Below are positions 34,474-42,823 of a stretch of DNA of 53,060 nt, piece by piece. The stretch lies in assembly GCA_021153165.1 (NCBI GenBank), contig JAGKTZ010000004.1, positions 1 through 53,060 on the forward strand, in the 5' to 3' direction. Every line of letters begins with the position of its first letter. Position 1 is the first letter of the stretch. A program made the position numbers and the translations under genes. This stretch comes from Prevotellaceae bacterium. GTDB lineage: Bacteria; Bacteroidota; Bacteroidia; Bacteroidales; Bacteroidaceae. The notes under the pieces were generated by a model. That model had not been told where the DNA came from and did no database searches. It saw only the letters and a list, made by a program, of their open reading frames with translations.

Positions 34474-35478
34474 TCAGTTTGCCAAATCTCTGATCTTTTG
34501 CTCTAAGTCTACATGTGGTACATCTCGAGCAGTGATTATGCCTTCGCTGTCTATCAATATGTTCCCAGGGATTGTGCGTACACCCAATTGCATTACGGCA
34601 GGCGATTGCCAAACCAATCCATCACAGATTATATGTAGCGAAAGTGTGTCGTGGCCTAATCTTTGTTTGAATTCTATAGGACTGTAGTCTAACGAAACAA
34701 CGACTATGTCGACTTTCCCTTGTAGTTCTTTTCTTAATTTTTGAGCCAGTGCGGATTGTTGCAGTGATGCTTCCATCCATGTCGCCCAGCATAATATGGC
34801 AGTGGCGCGCTTTTTGTCGCCGCCGAGTTTGATTGTGTCGCCACTCAGAGTTTGCAGTGATATGGGTGGTACTTTTTGTCCGACTCCCACTTGTGTTTCA
34901 GCATATAGTTGTTGTGCGAGCCTTGTTAAGTAGGGGTTGTTGGGCTGACTCTTATGGAGTAGTTCGAAGGTTTCTTTCAAATCATTCTTCTCTCTTCCAG
35001 AATTTGCTAAGATGTGCTGTTCAAACACCGCAATAGCAGCCCAAGTTTGCGGATGCTCCTTGATGAAATTTTTAGCTTTTGCTGTCAATGACGTTCCTGC
35101 TAATTCTGCAACAGATAGACGATATTTTGTCAGCAGTTCGTTCTCTGTTGATCCCTCAACACTTGCTTTTGCCATAGCTGAGGCACTGACTTTATATGTT
35201 AGTCGGTCTCCTGGATAAGCTATGATTTGAGTTTGAATATTTTTTGGAAAGAGTAGGGTAATGATAGCGCTGTCTGTCAGTTCCTGCTCGTAGGAGAATT
35301 TGCCTTTTGTTACTTTTATTGTGTCATAACCGCTAAATGCTTCGTTGGGACTGTATATGAGGATATTCAATTCGTTTTGCCCTTCGATAGAACCTTTCAA
35401 AGAAAATTTCTTGTTAGAACCACAGGCAGCAAGGGTTAGACTTAGGACAATAACGAATAGTTTGGATATTATTTTCAT
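34474..35478 (-). CDS. Thioredoxin-fold (TlpA-like) lipoprotein lacking the CxxC motif
   Basis: 334 residues. The lipobox LTLAACG gives the lipidated Cys at 19. Residues about 24-105 resemble the DUF4369 beta domain common in Bacteroidetes TlpA-like proteins (FSLKGSIEGQNELNILIYS). A helical section follows, then a thioredoxin fold (about 200-334: VPPISLQTLSGDTIKLG). Where the active site WCxxC is expected, the sequence is WATWMEAS (231-238). Both cysteines are replaced, so thiol redox activity should be absent. The cis-Pro loop (TIPGNILIDSEG) is still there. A binding or structural role is inferred. Confidence 0.88.
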   Translation of the reverse strand: MKIISKLFVIVLSLTLAACGSNKKFSLKGSIEGQNELNILIYSPNEAFSGYDTIKVTKGKFSYEQELTDSAIITLLFPKNIQTQIIAYPGDRLTYKVSASAMAKASVEGSTENELLTKYRLSVAELAGTSLTAKAKNFIKEHPQTWAAIAVFEQHILANSGREKNDLKETFELLHKSQPNNPYLTRLAQQLYAETQVGVGQKVPPISLQTLSGDTIKLGGDKKRATAILCWATWMEASLQQSALAQKLRKELQGKVDIVVVSLDYSPIEFKQRLGHDTLSLHIICDGLVWQSPAVMQLGVRTIPGNILIDSEGIITARDVPHVDLEQKIRDLAN

Positions 35479-35565
35479 GGTGGTTTTGGGTAATATTGTT
35501 TTTGCTTTTTGGAGTTTTGAAAGGCGGTGCTTATACGAGAGTAAGGCCAGTTGTTTAGTACTTGG

Positions 35566-37566
35566 CTATAGTTTGCCCAAGTCGTCGTAGATCGTCTGCA
35601 GATAGGCGCGTGCTGCCTGCTGTCGATGGGTTGATGGGGCGGGTGATTCGTGCAGAATGGATTTCTCCTGAGACACGAGGCTCAAGGCACTGATGCCTGT
35701 CTCGTCTATGTAGTATATCCCTTCGCTCCACACATGTATGGCCGAGGGGCGCACGTATGTGTCGGCCAGGACGTCGCGGCTGAACGTGAAGGCGCTGTGG
35801 TCTATGCCCAACTGCCCCAACAGTGTGGCGGCCAGGTCGGTCTGATTGCACAGGGTCTCGATGCTTTCCGCTTGGCGTACAGCACCGCCTGTCCATATCA
35901 TAGGTATGTGACTCTTGGTTGGACTGGCGTCGGAAATGCCCTGGGGATAGTGCGCGCCGTGGTCGGGGATGAGGATGACTAAGGTATTTTGCCACACGGA
36001 GGTCCGACGCAAACGATCAATGAATTCACCTATTGCGTGGTCCAAGTAGGCCATCGCGTTCAGCACTTCATCTTCGGGGAAGCGGCTGTAGGGCACTTCC
36101 CACGGTTCGTGGCTTGAAAGTGTCAAGCAGGTGGTGTGCCAAGGGCGGTCGGCGGGATAGCGCAAGATACGTTGATATAGTGTGTCCAGCACGATATGAT
36201 CGGTCACGCCCCAGTTGTGTGTGCGACGCACGGCGGCGGGAAAGTCTTTGTCGCCCAGGGTGCGTTCGTAGCCCGTAGCTCGCAGATAGCCGTTGGTGTT
36301 GGTGAAGTTGATATCGCCGCCGTAGACAAACTCCGTGCTGTACCCTTCGCCTGCCAAAGCCTGGGCAATCGAGGGCAAACGTTCACATTTCGAAGGCACT
36401 TTCATGACACTGACATCAGGGAATGCCGGATAGCCGCTCAGCGTGCACACCGTGCCGCGATCAGTACGGAAGGAGTTGGCATAGCATTTAGTGAAGACGA
36501 CACCCTCCGTCGCCAATTGGTTCAAGCGCGGCGTGATGTCGGGCCGAGTCGTTGAGTCGATAGCATTCACAAATACTCCGCTACACCCTTCCATTAATAT
36601 CAGCAGCACGTTGGGGCGGCTCGTGTGAAGCAAGGTGTCTATTGGATTGCCGCTGGTGTGATATTCCATTTGTGAGAATAGACGTGCGCGCTCTGCTTCG
36701 TCGAAATAATCATACTGCTCGGCGAAGTCTTTTGTCTTGAACAAAGAGGCAACGATGCTGAATACGGGATTGACAGCACTATGGTTCATGAAGAGGTTGT
36801 CACTGTGATACACCATGCCGACGTTGGCTGTACTTTTGCCCACGCCCCCACGGATACCGAGGAACAACAAACCACCTAAAAGCAACATGATCAGGGGGCG
36901 AAAAAACAAACCCTTACCTTTTTCAAACAAACCGTTCCGGAATTTAAAAAAGGTTAGACTTTTTTTAAAAAAGGACTTGGTTCTTTTTAACGGGCATTTT
37001 ACCCCTTCTCCTTTCGCCTTTAATCGTACATTTTTTCCCCACTCTCGTGGCATCACGTGGCTCAGGGCGAAGTAGAGGATCAAAGTGTATGCGACATAGG
37101 CCAAACCTGCGCCACAAATATAAGCGGTGGATACGCTGTTGATCGCACCTTCGGGAGATTCAAGGTAAGTAAATACCGTGCCGTCCAACTTTATGCCCCA
37201 AAACTCGTACAGCCCTGTGTCGGCAATCAAGCATGCGGCGATCAGCAGGGCGATGACGCCGCAATAGACCTTGAATAGTATATGCCGTGCCTTGGAGCGC
37301 CACCACAAACCGACGAGCAGTCCCAACCACAAAGGTGCGGCGAAATAACCCGCAGTAGCCATATCCAAGGGCAAACCATGAAGGATAGCCATTACGGCAT
37401 CTGCAAAGGTGAAGGTCGTATCGCAGTCGGAATTATAGGCAATAAAAATCACTTTGGCAAGGGCAAAGCACCCCACCAAAGTGATATAAAATCTCAATAA
37501 GAAGAGGACCGACACAGAAAGCGAGTCGGGCGAAACATTAGCCGTGATGTGCGATGATCGTTTCAT
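35566..37566 (-). CDS. LTA-synthase-like sulfatase/phosphotransferase with in-frame repeat insertion
   Basis: 666 residues from the ATG at 37566; an upstream TTG-type extension would add 37 residues without membrane character. Five N-terminal membrane segments (about 15-260) precede an extracytoplasmic alkaline-phosphatase-like domain (about 315-640). This carries LLILMEGCSGVF (metal Glu326), FRTDRGTVCTLSGYP (nucleophile Thr372) and IPDHGAHYP. Such enzymes transfer phosphoglycerol or phosphoethanolamine groups to envelope glycans or lipids. Residues 194-221, in the loop between membrane segments, are four heptapeptides (such as KKSLTFF) encoded by a 21-nt repeat array. The gene ends 87 bp before the next minus-strand gene. 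Confidence 0.9.
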   Translation of the reverse strand: MKRSSHITANVSPDSLSVSVLFLLRFYITLVGCFALAKVIFIAYNSDCDTTFTFADAVMAILHGLPLDMATAGYFAAPLWLGLLVGLWWRSKARHILFKVYCGVIALLIAACLIADTGLYEFWGIKLDGTVFTYLESPEGAINSVSTAYICGAGLAYVAYTLILYFALSHVMPREWGKNVRLKAKGEGVKCPLKRTKSFFKKSLTFFKFRNGLFEKGKGLFFRPLIMLLLGGLLFLGIRGGVGKSTANVGMVYHSDNLFMNHSAVNPVFSIVASLFKTKDFAEQYDYFDEAERARLFSQMEYHTSGNPIDTLLHTSRPNVLLILMEGCSGVFVNAIDSTTRPDITPRLNQLATEGVVFTKCYANSFRTDRGTVCTLSGYPAFPDVSVMKVPSKCERLPSIAQALAGEGYSTEFVYGGDINFTNTNGYLRATGYERTLGDKDFPAAVRRTHNWGVTDHIVLDTLYQRILRYPADRPWHTTCLTLSSHEPWEVPYSRFPEDEVLNAMAYLDHAIGEFIDRLRRTSVWQNTLVILIPDHGAHYPQGISDASPTKSHIPMIWTGGAVRQAESIETLCNQTDLAATLLGQLGIDHSAFTFSRDVLADTYVRPSAIHVWSEGIYYIDETGISALSLVSQEKSILHESPAPSTHRQQAARAYLQTIYDDLGKL
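36904..36987 (-). repeat. In-frame 21-nt array inside the sulfatase gene (4 units)
   Basis: Exactly 84 bp, four 21-nt units of the same type as the intergenic arrays. They are read in the frame KxxxxFF, giving for example KRTKSFF and KKSLTFF. The surrounding residues are a basic loop and a membrane segment (PLIMLLLGGLLFLGI). The reading frame is kept because the unit length is a multiple of three and the units lack stops in this frame. Confidence 0.85.
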
Positions 37567-37630
37567 GTAGAAAGTCCGCTTTTGCTTAATCTTTTTATTT
37601 GGGACAAGATGTCTGTTTGTCTGGGATAAA

Positions 37631-37644
37631 GTGTCGTACGACAC
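37631..37644. promoter_or_regulatory. 14-nt perfect palindrome upstream of the sulfatase gene
   Basis: GTGTCGTACGACAC lies about 65 bp before the sulfatase ATG (minus strand). Two related words, GGGACAAGATGTC and GGGATAAAGTGTC, lie beside it. It could be an operator; no regulator is known. Confidence 0.4.
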
Positions 37645-37689
37645 AGAATAAGGTGCGGTGTGTCTTCTCGTTCCCAAAATCTCCCCTTA

Positions 37690-39540
37690 TCAGAGCTGCT
37701 GCATATCATTCAGCTTCTTGTAGTAACCTTCCAGAGCGATCAGTTCGTCGTGCTTACCCTTTTCCACCACTTTGCCCTCGTGCAGTACGTAGATTTCGTC
37801 GGCATTTTTGATCGTCGACAGACGGTGTGCGATGGCGATAGTAGTGCGTGTCTTCATCAGTCGTTCCAGTGCCTCCTGTACCAAACGTTCGCTCTCTGTA
37901 TCCAGGGCTGATGTCGCTTCGTCCAGGATCAGTATGTCGGGATTCTTGAGTATTGCACGCGCGATCGAGATGCGTTGGCGCTGTCCACCGGACAGTCTGC
38001 AACCGCGGTCGCCCACTGGTGTGTCATAGCCTTGTTCGCTCTCCATGATGAAGTCGTGTGCATTGGCCACCTTGGCTGCTTCAATCACTTCCTCCATTGT
38101 TGCATTTTCCACGCCGAAGGCGATGTTGTTGTAGAAGGTATCGTTGAACAAAATCGCTTCCTGGTTGACATTACCAATGAGGTTGCGCAAATCAGACAAG
38201 CGCAATTGACGCACATCCTTACCATCCACCAAAATCTGTCCGCCATTGACGTCGTGATAGCGGGGCAAAAGGTCTACCAGGGTACTCTTGCCCGAACCGC
38301 TCTGTCCCACAATTGCAATGGTCTGCCCGCGTTTTACGGTCATATTAATCCCGCTGAGCACTTCCTGTTTACCATTGTACGAGAAGTGAATATCTTTGAA
38401 TTCTACACCTTCCTTCAGGCCGTCGATGCTTTGGGGATTTTCTACGTCGTGTATTGGATTTTCTGCCAGCAGAATCTTGTTGATACGTTCCACTGACGCC
38501 ATACCCTTGGGGATACTGTATGTCGCTTTCGACAGGTCTTTCAGTGGTTGGATGATACTATACAGGATCACCATGTAGAAGATAAATGTCGGCGCGTCTA
38601 TTATAGGATTTGTGGGGTTTGAGAAAATCAGCATACCGCCGTACCATAGCACCAGCACAATAAGGCAAGTGCCCAGAAACTCACTGACTGGATGTGCCGA
38701 GGCTTGGCGAATTGACACGCGGTTTGTGGCATCGCGATACTCATTAGTACTTTGATTGAATCGGTCTTGCATCTTGCGTTCTGCACGAAATGCTTTGATG
38801 ATACGCATACCGCCCAGCGTTTCTTCCAGTTGTGCCATCGTGTCGCTCCATTTGTTTTGCGCTTCGAGGCTTTTGCGTTTCAGTTTTCTACCTATCTTGC
38901 CCATCACCCAGCCCATCAGCGGTAGCACGACGATAGTGAAGACGGTGAGTTGCCAACTGGTATAAATCAGCACACCAAAGTAGCAGCAAAGCAGGATAGG
39001 GTTTTTCACCAGCATCTCAAGCGAACCGGTGATAGAGTTTTCTATCTCGTTCACGTCACCACTCATGCGAGCGATGATGTCTCCTTTTCTTTCGTCGGAA
39101 AAGAAGGCAATAGGCAGTGTGGTAATCTTCTTGTAAATATTAGAACGAATATCGCGCACGATACCTGTTCGCATTGGCACGAGCATTGCTGCCGAAGCAA
39201 AATAGCAAGATGTCTTGAGCAATGTGGCCGACATCAGGAATACGCCAATAAGGATAAGTGCCATACCCGGACCGCCATAATTGCGCATGATTTCCTCTGT
39301 GTAGAAATACATATTGTGAATCAGCACATCCTTGAACGACGTGTCTGCCATGTCCCATGCCCAAAATTCCATAGGAGGCTTTGTGGGATCGTACTCAAAG
39401 AGCAAATTCAACATCGGTATGAGTGATGCAAACGAGAATACATTGAGTACTGCCGAGAGCAGATTGAAGACCAACGATCCCCACATGTATCTTTGGTAGG
39501 GACCGACATATTGTCGCATGAATAGGAAAAATTGCTTCAT
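37690..39540 (-). CDS. ABC exporter, fused permease and ATPase (MsbA-like)
   Basis: A 616-residue inner-membrane half-transporter that would work as a homodimer to export lipid or another hydrophobic substrate. Six membrane segments lie within about 20-340. The ATPase has Walker A (GQSGSGKST, 412-420), the signature LSGGQ (516-520), Walker B (ILILDE, 536-541) and the H-loop (IAHRLSTI). It resembles MsbA and other Bacteroidetes lipid exporters, but substrate cannot be read from the sequence. RNase H lies directly upstream on the same strand. Confidence 0.95.
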   Translation of the reverse strand: MKQFFLFMRQYVGPYQRYMWGSLVFNLLSAVLNVFSFASLIPMLNLLFEYDPTKPPMEFWAWDMADTSFKDVLIHNMYFYTEEIMRNYGGPGMALILIGVFLMSATLLKTSCYFASAAMLVPMRTGIVRDIRSNIYKKITTLPIAFFSDERKGDIIARMSGDVNEIENSITGSLEMLVKNPILLCCYFGVLIYTSWQLTVFTIVVLPLMGWVMGKIGRKLKRKSLEAQNKWSDTMAQLEETLGGMRIIKAFRAERKMQDRFNQSTNEYRDATNRVSIRQASAHPVSEFLGTCLIVLVLWYGGMLIFSNPTNPIIDAPTFIFYMVILYSIIQPLKDLSKATYSIPKGMASVERINKILLAENPIHDVENPQSIDGLKEGVEFKDIHFSYNGKQEVLSGINMTVKRGQTIAIVGQSGSGKSTLVDLLPRYHDVNGGQILVDGKDVRQLRLSDLRNLIGNVNQEAILFNDTFYNNIAFGVENATMEEVIEAAKVANAHDFIMESEQGYDTPVGDRGCRLSGGQRQRISIARAILKNPDILILDEATSALDTESERLVQEALERLMKTRTTIAIAHRLSTIKNADEIYVLHEGKVVEKGKHDELIALEGYYKKLNDMQQL

Positions 39541-39578
39541 ATCAAAGGTCTTTTGTTATTGTATCAGATGACGCGTAT

Positions 39579-39651
39579 CGCAGGGTAAGTATTTTATTTT
39601 CTACGAAAGATGCCGTGTGTCGTAGGATAGGTATTTTATTTTCTACCAAAG
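39579..39651. repeat. 42-nt spaced duplication across the RNase H 3' end
   Basis: GGTAAGTATTTTATTTTCTACGAAAG (39582 onward, differing at a few bases) recurs as GTATTTTATTTTCTACCAAAG 42 nt further right. The right copy includes the RNase H stop codon and last codons; the left copy is a non-coding echo of it. The 42-nt offset is twice 21. Confidence 0.65.
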
Positions 39652-40277
39652 TCCGCAGGGACTTCTCCCCACTGATCGGTTTGCCACTTCAAGATGGGGC
39701 ATTCTATAGGGTGTGTGTTGAGCCAACGCTCCGCTCTCTCGATGATGTCATACAAGGGTTTTGTCTTGTCGTTCAGTTCGAGTTTTGTTTTGCAGCGTCG
39801 TCCTTTCACCCACAGCATAGCATTTCGGCTGTCGCTGTAGATGGTGCGTTTCTCGCCCATCTTTTGCAGTAGCGCCAAGGCGTGTACGATGGCCAGAAAC
39901 TCGCCGATATTATTTGTGCCATGAACGGGACCGAAGTGAAACACCTCCTTGCCGTCCTTCAAATCAACGCATCGATACTCCATCGGACCGGGATTTCCCG
40001 AGCAGGCCGCATCTACTGCCCACGCATCGCCGACGATGGGAAGCAAGGCTCTGTCTTGTCGCTCCTGTTCTGCCTTTTGGCGAGACGCGCATTTGGGTCG
40101 GATGTGCAGTTCGGGACCTTCTGCATAGGCGGTCTCGGCTTCTTCGCGCGAGGCAAAGGATTTGTACACGGGACCAGGATAGCCTTCGACCAAGGCTTTG
40201 CATTCTGCCCACGTGTCGAATATTCCGGTCTCGTGTCCTTGCCACACGACGTAGTATTTCTGCTTTTTGCCGCTCAT
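39636..40277 (-). CDS. rnhA: Ribonuclease H1 with N-terminal hybrid-binding (viroplasmin) domain
   Basis: Removes RNA from RNA-DNA hybrids in the cytoplasm. 213 residues from the ATG at 40277; the longer frame from 40373 overlaps the argS terminator and is rejected. The hybrid-binding domain is at 6-52 (KYYVVWQGHETGIFDTWAECK). The catalytic domain begins at about 84 and has the acidic set Asp89 (AVDAACSGNPG), Glu126 (NNIGEFLAI), Asp149 (YSDSRNA) and Asp201 (TDQWGE). The length is normal for the RNase HI viroplasmin form common in Bacteroidetes. Confidence 0.94.
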   Translation of the reverse strand: MSGKKQKYYVVWQGHETGIFDTWAECKALVEGYPGPVYKSFASREEAETAYAEGPELHIRPKCASRQKAEQERQDRALLPIVGDAWAVDAACSGNPGPMEYRCVDLKDGKEVFHFGPVHGTNNIGEFLAIVHALALLQKMGEKRTIYSDSRNAMLWVKGRRCKTKLELNDKTKPLYDIIERAERWLNTHPIECPILKWQTDQWGEVPADFGRK

Positions 40278-40335
40278 GGATTTGTTTTGTTTGTAGTAGG
40301 GTTGGGGAAAAAGTAACTTCCCCTGGAATCGTATG

Positions 40336-40391
40336 TAAAAACAAAAGGGAAGTGCAGCAGAGGTCTTACCCATTCTCTCCGCCCACTTCCC
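40336..40391 (-). terminator. Terminator after argS
   Basis: GGGAAGTG (40347-40354) and CACTTCCC (40384-40391) form a stem; on the minus strand it ends in TTTTGTTTTTAC. Confidence 0.75.
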
Positions 40392-40405
40392 TCGTTGCGA
40401 TTTTA

Positions 40406-42223
40406 TTACATTCTTTCAGGCATTTCGATACCGAGCAATCTCATTCCCAGGCGGATCACTTTCGCTACGTTAGCCGAAAGTACAAGGCGGAATTGGCGTT
40501 TTGCTTCGTCCTCTTCCTTCAATACGCTGAATTCGTGGTAGAATTGGTTGTATTCCTTGGTCAATTCATAACAGTAGTTGGCAATGACAGAAGGAGAATA
40601 ATCCTTGCCAGCCAATTTCACTACTGCAGCGAAGTTGGCAACACTGCTGATGATTTCTTGCTCCTTGCCCGAGAGTTCGAAGGTAGCCTTAGGCAAGTTT
40701 GCATGGTCGTAGTGTTGATCTTCGGCCTTGCGCAGGATAGAGCGGATACGAGCGTAGGTGTATTGGATGAAAGGTCCTGTGTTGCCGTTGAAGTCAATAC
40801 TTTCTTCGGGGTTGAAGAGCATGTTCTTGCGAGCGTCAACTTTCAACAGGAAGTACTTCAGTGCGCCCATACCTACGATGCGTGCCACTTCCTGGCGTTC
40901 TTCTTCGCTCATGTCGTCGAATTTTCCAGATTCGTCGGCGGTTGCTTTCGCCTGGCGTACCATTTCTTCTACCAGGTCGTCGGCATCTACCACTGTACCT
41001 TCGCGGCTTTTCATTTTGCCGTTGGGCAATTCCACCATACCGTAGGAGAAGTGTACCAAATCCTTACCCCACTTGAAGCCCAACTTATCCAAAAGGATAG
41101 AGAGGACTTGGAAGTGGTAGTTTTGTTCGTTACCTACGACATATACCATCTTGTCGATAGGGAAATCGCTGTAGCGCAATTTTGCCGTACCGATATCTTG
41201 TGTCATATATACGCTGGTGCCGTCGGCGCGGAGCAGGAGTTTTTCGTCCAGTCCGTTCTCTGTCAGGTCAGCCCATACTGATCCGTCTTCTTTTCTTTGG
41301 AACAAACCCTTTTCGAGACCTTCGAGCACCAATTCGCGACCTTCCAGATAAGTGTCACTTTCGTAGTAGATCTTGTCGAAGCCTACACCCATTTTCTTGT
41401 AGGTTTCGTCAAATCCTGCGTATACCCATTCGTTCATCTTGCTCCACAGACCACGCACTTCGGCATCGCCTTGTTCCCACTTCACGAGCATTTCGCGTGC
41501 TTCCTGCATCAGTGGTGCTTCCTTCTTCGCCTTTTCTGTAGCCTCTTCCTCGTTCATGCCTTCTGCTTTGAACTTAGCCACGAGTTCTGCCACTTCGGCG
41601 CGATAGTGTTGGTCAAAGGCTACGTAGTAGTGGCCGATGAGGTGGTCGCCCTTCATGCCGGTAGATTCAGGCGTAGCGCCGTTGCCATACTTCAGCCAGG
41701 CGAGCATTGACTTACAGATGTGGATACCGCGGTCGTTCACGATGTTTGTTTTCACCACGCGGTTGCCATTTGCCTCGGCGATCTGAGCAACTGCCCATCC
41801 CAGCAGGTTGTTGCGCACGTGACCCAAGTGCAAGGGTTTGTTGGTGTTGGGCGAAGAATATTCGATCATAACGAGCGGAGAATTTTCGTCAGCCTTAGTC
41901 AGACCGAAGGTTTCGTCTGCGTTGATATCGCCGAGCAATTCTACCCACTTTTCAGGAGCTACGACCATGTTCAGGAAACCCTTGATCACGTTAAACGAAG
42001 CCACTGCGTCGGTGTGAGCGGCTACGTATTCGCCCACTTCTTGTGCAGTCACTTCGGGCTTCTTCTTTGAAGCGCGGAGGTAGGGGAATACGACGAAGGT
42101 GTAGTGACCTTCAAATTCCTTCTTGGTCTTTTCCAAAGTTACCTCGCCAGCGTTGATTTCTACGCCGTAGAGTTCTTTCAGCGCAGCGGCTACTGCAGCT
42201 GCAATTTGAGATTCAATTTTCAT
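40406..42223 (-). CDS. argS: Arginyl-tRNA synthetase
   Basis: Class I synthetase that charges tRNA-Arg in the cytoplasm. At 605 residues it has the N-terminal additional domain (about 1-105), the HIGH motif as HLGH (132-135, within EYSSPNTNKPLHLGH), the KMSKS-equivalent KMKSREGT (403-410) and the C-terminal anticodon-binding DALR domain ending LRLLGIEMPERM. All catalytic landmarks are present. The promoter is at 42299-42330 on the same strand. Confidence 0.97.
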   Translation of the reverse strand: MKIESQIAAAVAAALKELYGVEINAGEVTLEKTKKEFEGHYTFVVFPYLRASKKKPEVTAQEVGEYVAAHTDAVASFNVIKGFLNMVVAPEKWVELLGDINADETFGLTKADENSPLVMIEYSSPNTNKPLHLGHVRNNLLGWAVAQIAEANGNRVVKTNIVNDRGIHICKSMLAWLKYGNGATPESTGMKGDHLIGHYYVAFDQHYRAEVAELVAKFKAEGMNEEEATEKAKKEAPLMQEAREMLVKWEQGDAEVRGLWSKMNEWVYAGFDETYKKMGVGFDKIYYESDTYLEGRELVLEGLEKGLFQRKEDGSVWADLTENGLDEKLLLRADGTSVYMTQDIGTAKLRYSDFPIDKMVYVVGNEQNYHFQVLSILLDKLGFKWGKDLVHFSYGMVELPNGKMKSREGTVVDADDLVEEMVRQAKATADESGKFDDMSEEERQEVARIVGMGALKYFLLKVDARKNMLFNPEESIDFNGNTGPFIQYTYARIRSILRKAEDQHYDHANLPKATFELSGKEQEIISSVANFAAVVKLAGKDYSPSVIANYCYELTKEYNQFYHEFSVLKEEDEAKRQFRLVLSANVAKVIRLGMRLLGIEMPERM

Positions 42224-42298
42224 ATGCTTTTATTATTTTGTTTTGTCAAAATTTGGGGTGCAAAAGTGTAGGTGCACACTGCACCAATATAATCCTTG

Positions 42299-42330
42299 CA
42301 AAAATACACAAAAAAATAATTATTCCCAAT
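42299..42330 (-). promoter_or_regulatory. Promoter of argS
   Basis: On the minus strand, TTGGG (about -33) at 42326-42330 and an exact TATTTTTG (-7) at 42299-42306 are spaced about 19-20 nt apart. The leader is about 75 nt long and contains a lone TTTGTCAAAATTT (plus strand, 42242), a half-match to the terminal repeat of the 358-bp elements. Confidence 0.6.
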
Positions 42331-42441
42331 AGTTTTCGGCATTTTGGCGTGCCTCAGGTAGAAACAATTGGTGATTTTGAAAGCAAGGGCAAGCAAAGTC
42401 TTGTTGGCTTGAAACGAATATTTGTGTTTCAGAAATGAAGT

Positions 42442-42799
42442 TTTGTCAAAATATTTCGCATTTTCGGAGCACGAGAATCGCGTATTTTGAAAAAATAATC
42501 TGGTGCTGGGCTACAGCGTAAGCACGAGGCGTCAAAAAAACGGATTTTTGTGTAAAAAACGGCGTGTTTTGTCAAAAAAGTGCCTTTTCATCGTAAAAAA
42601 ATGGACCTTTTAAAAAAATCACGACCTCAAAAATACACGAAAAAAGTCAAGACTTTGTTGAAAAAAAACCTTGACCTTTTTTAAATTATCCTAAGGAAAG
42701 TTTTCACAGAGTCTTGACTTTTTTGATTTTTCCCAAACCTATTCGTTCAGGAACGTTCTATTTCATCAACTGCGTTTGTCAAAATTTTTCGTATTTTTT
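42442..42799 (+). repeat. Interspersed 358-bp-type element, copy R3 (358 bp, most diverged)
   Basis: The direct terminal repeats start at 42442 and 42775. The left box is only partly kept (ACGAGAATCGCGTATTTTG); the centre carries other GTCAAAA words and an array of 21-nt units at 42639-42722 (for example GAAAAAAGTCAAGACTTTGTT). The right end keeps GTTCTATTTCATCAACTGCG. Total length equals that of R4. It fills most of the gap between argS and the BtuG-like gene; no protein gene is seen there. Confidence 0.8.
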
Positions 42800-42823
42800 T
42801 GCTTGGCAAATTTTAGTCTTTTG

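Noticed and set aside
39914..41281. A 455-codon plus-strand open frame across RNase H and argS
   Set aside because: It is antisense to two clear genes, has low-complexity Arg/Cys/Val-rich content and no family character.
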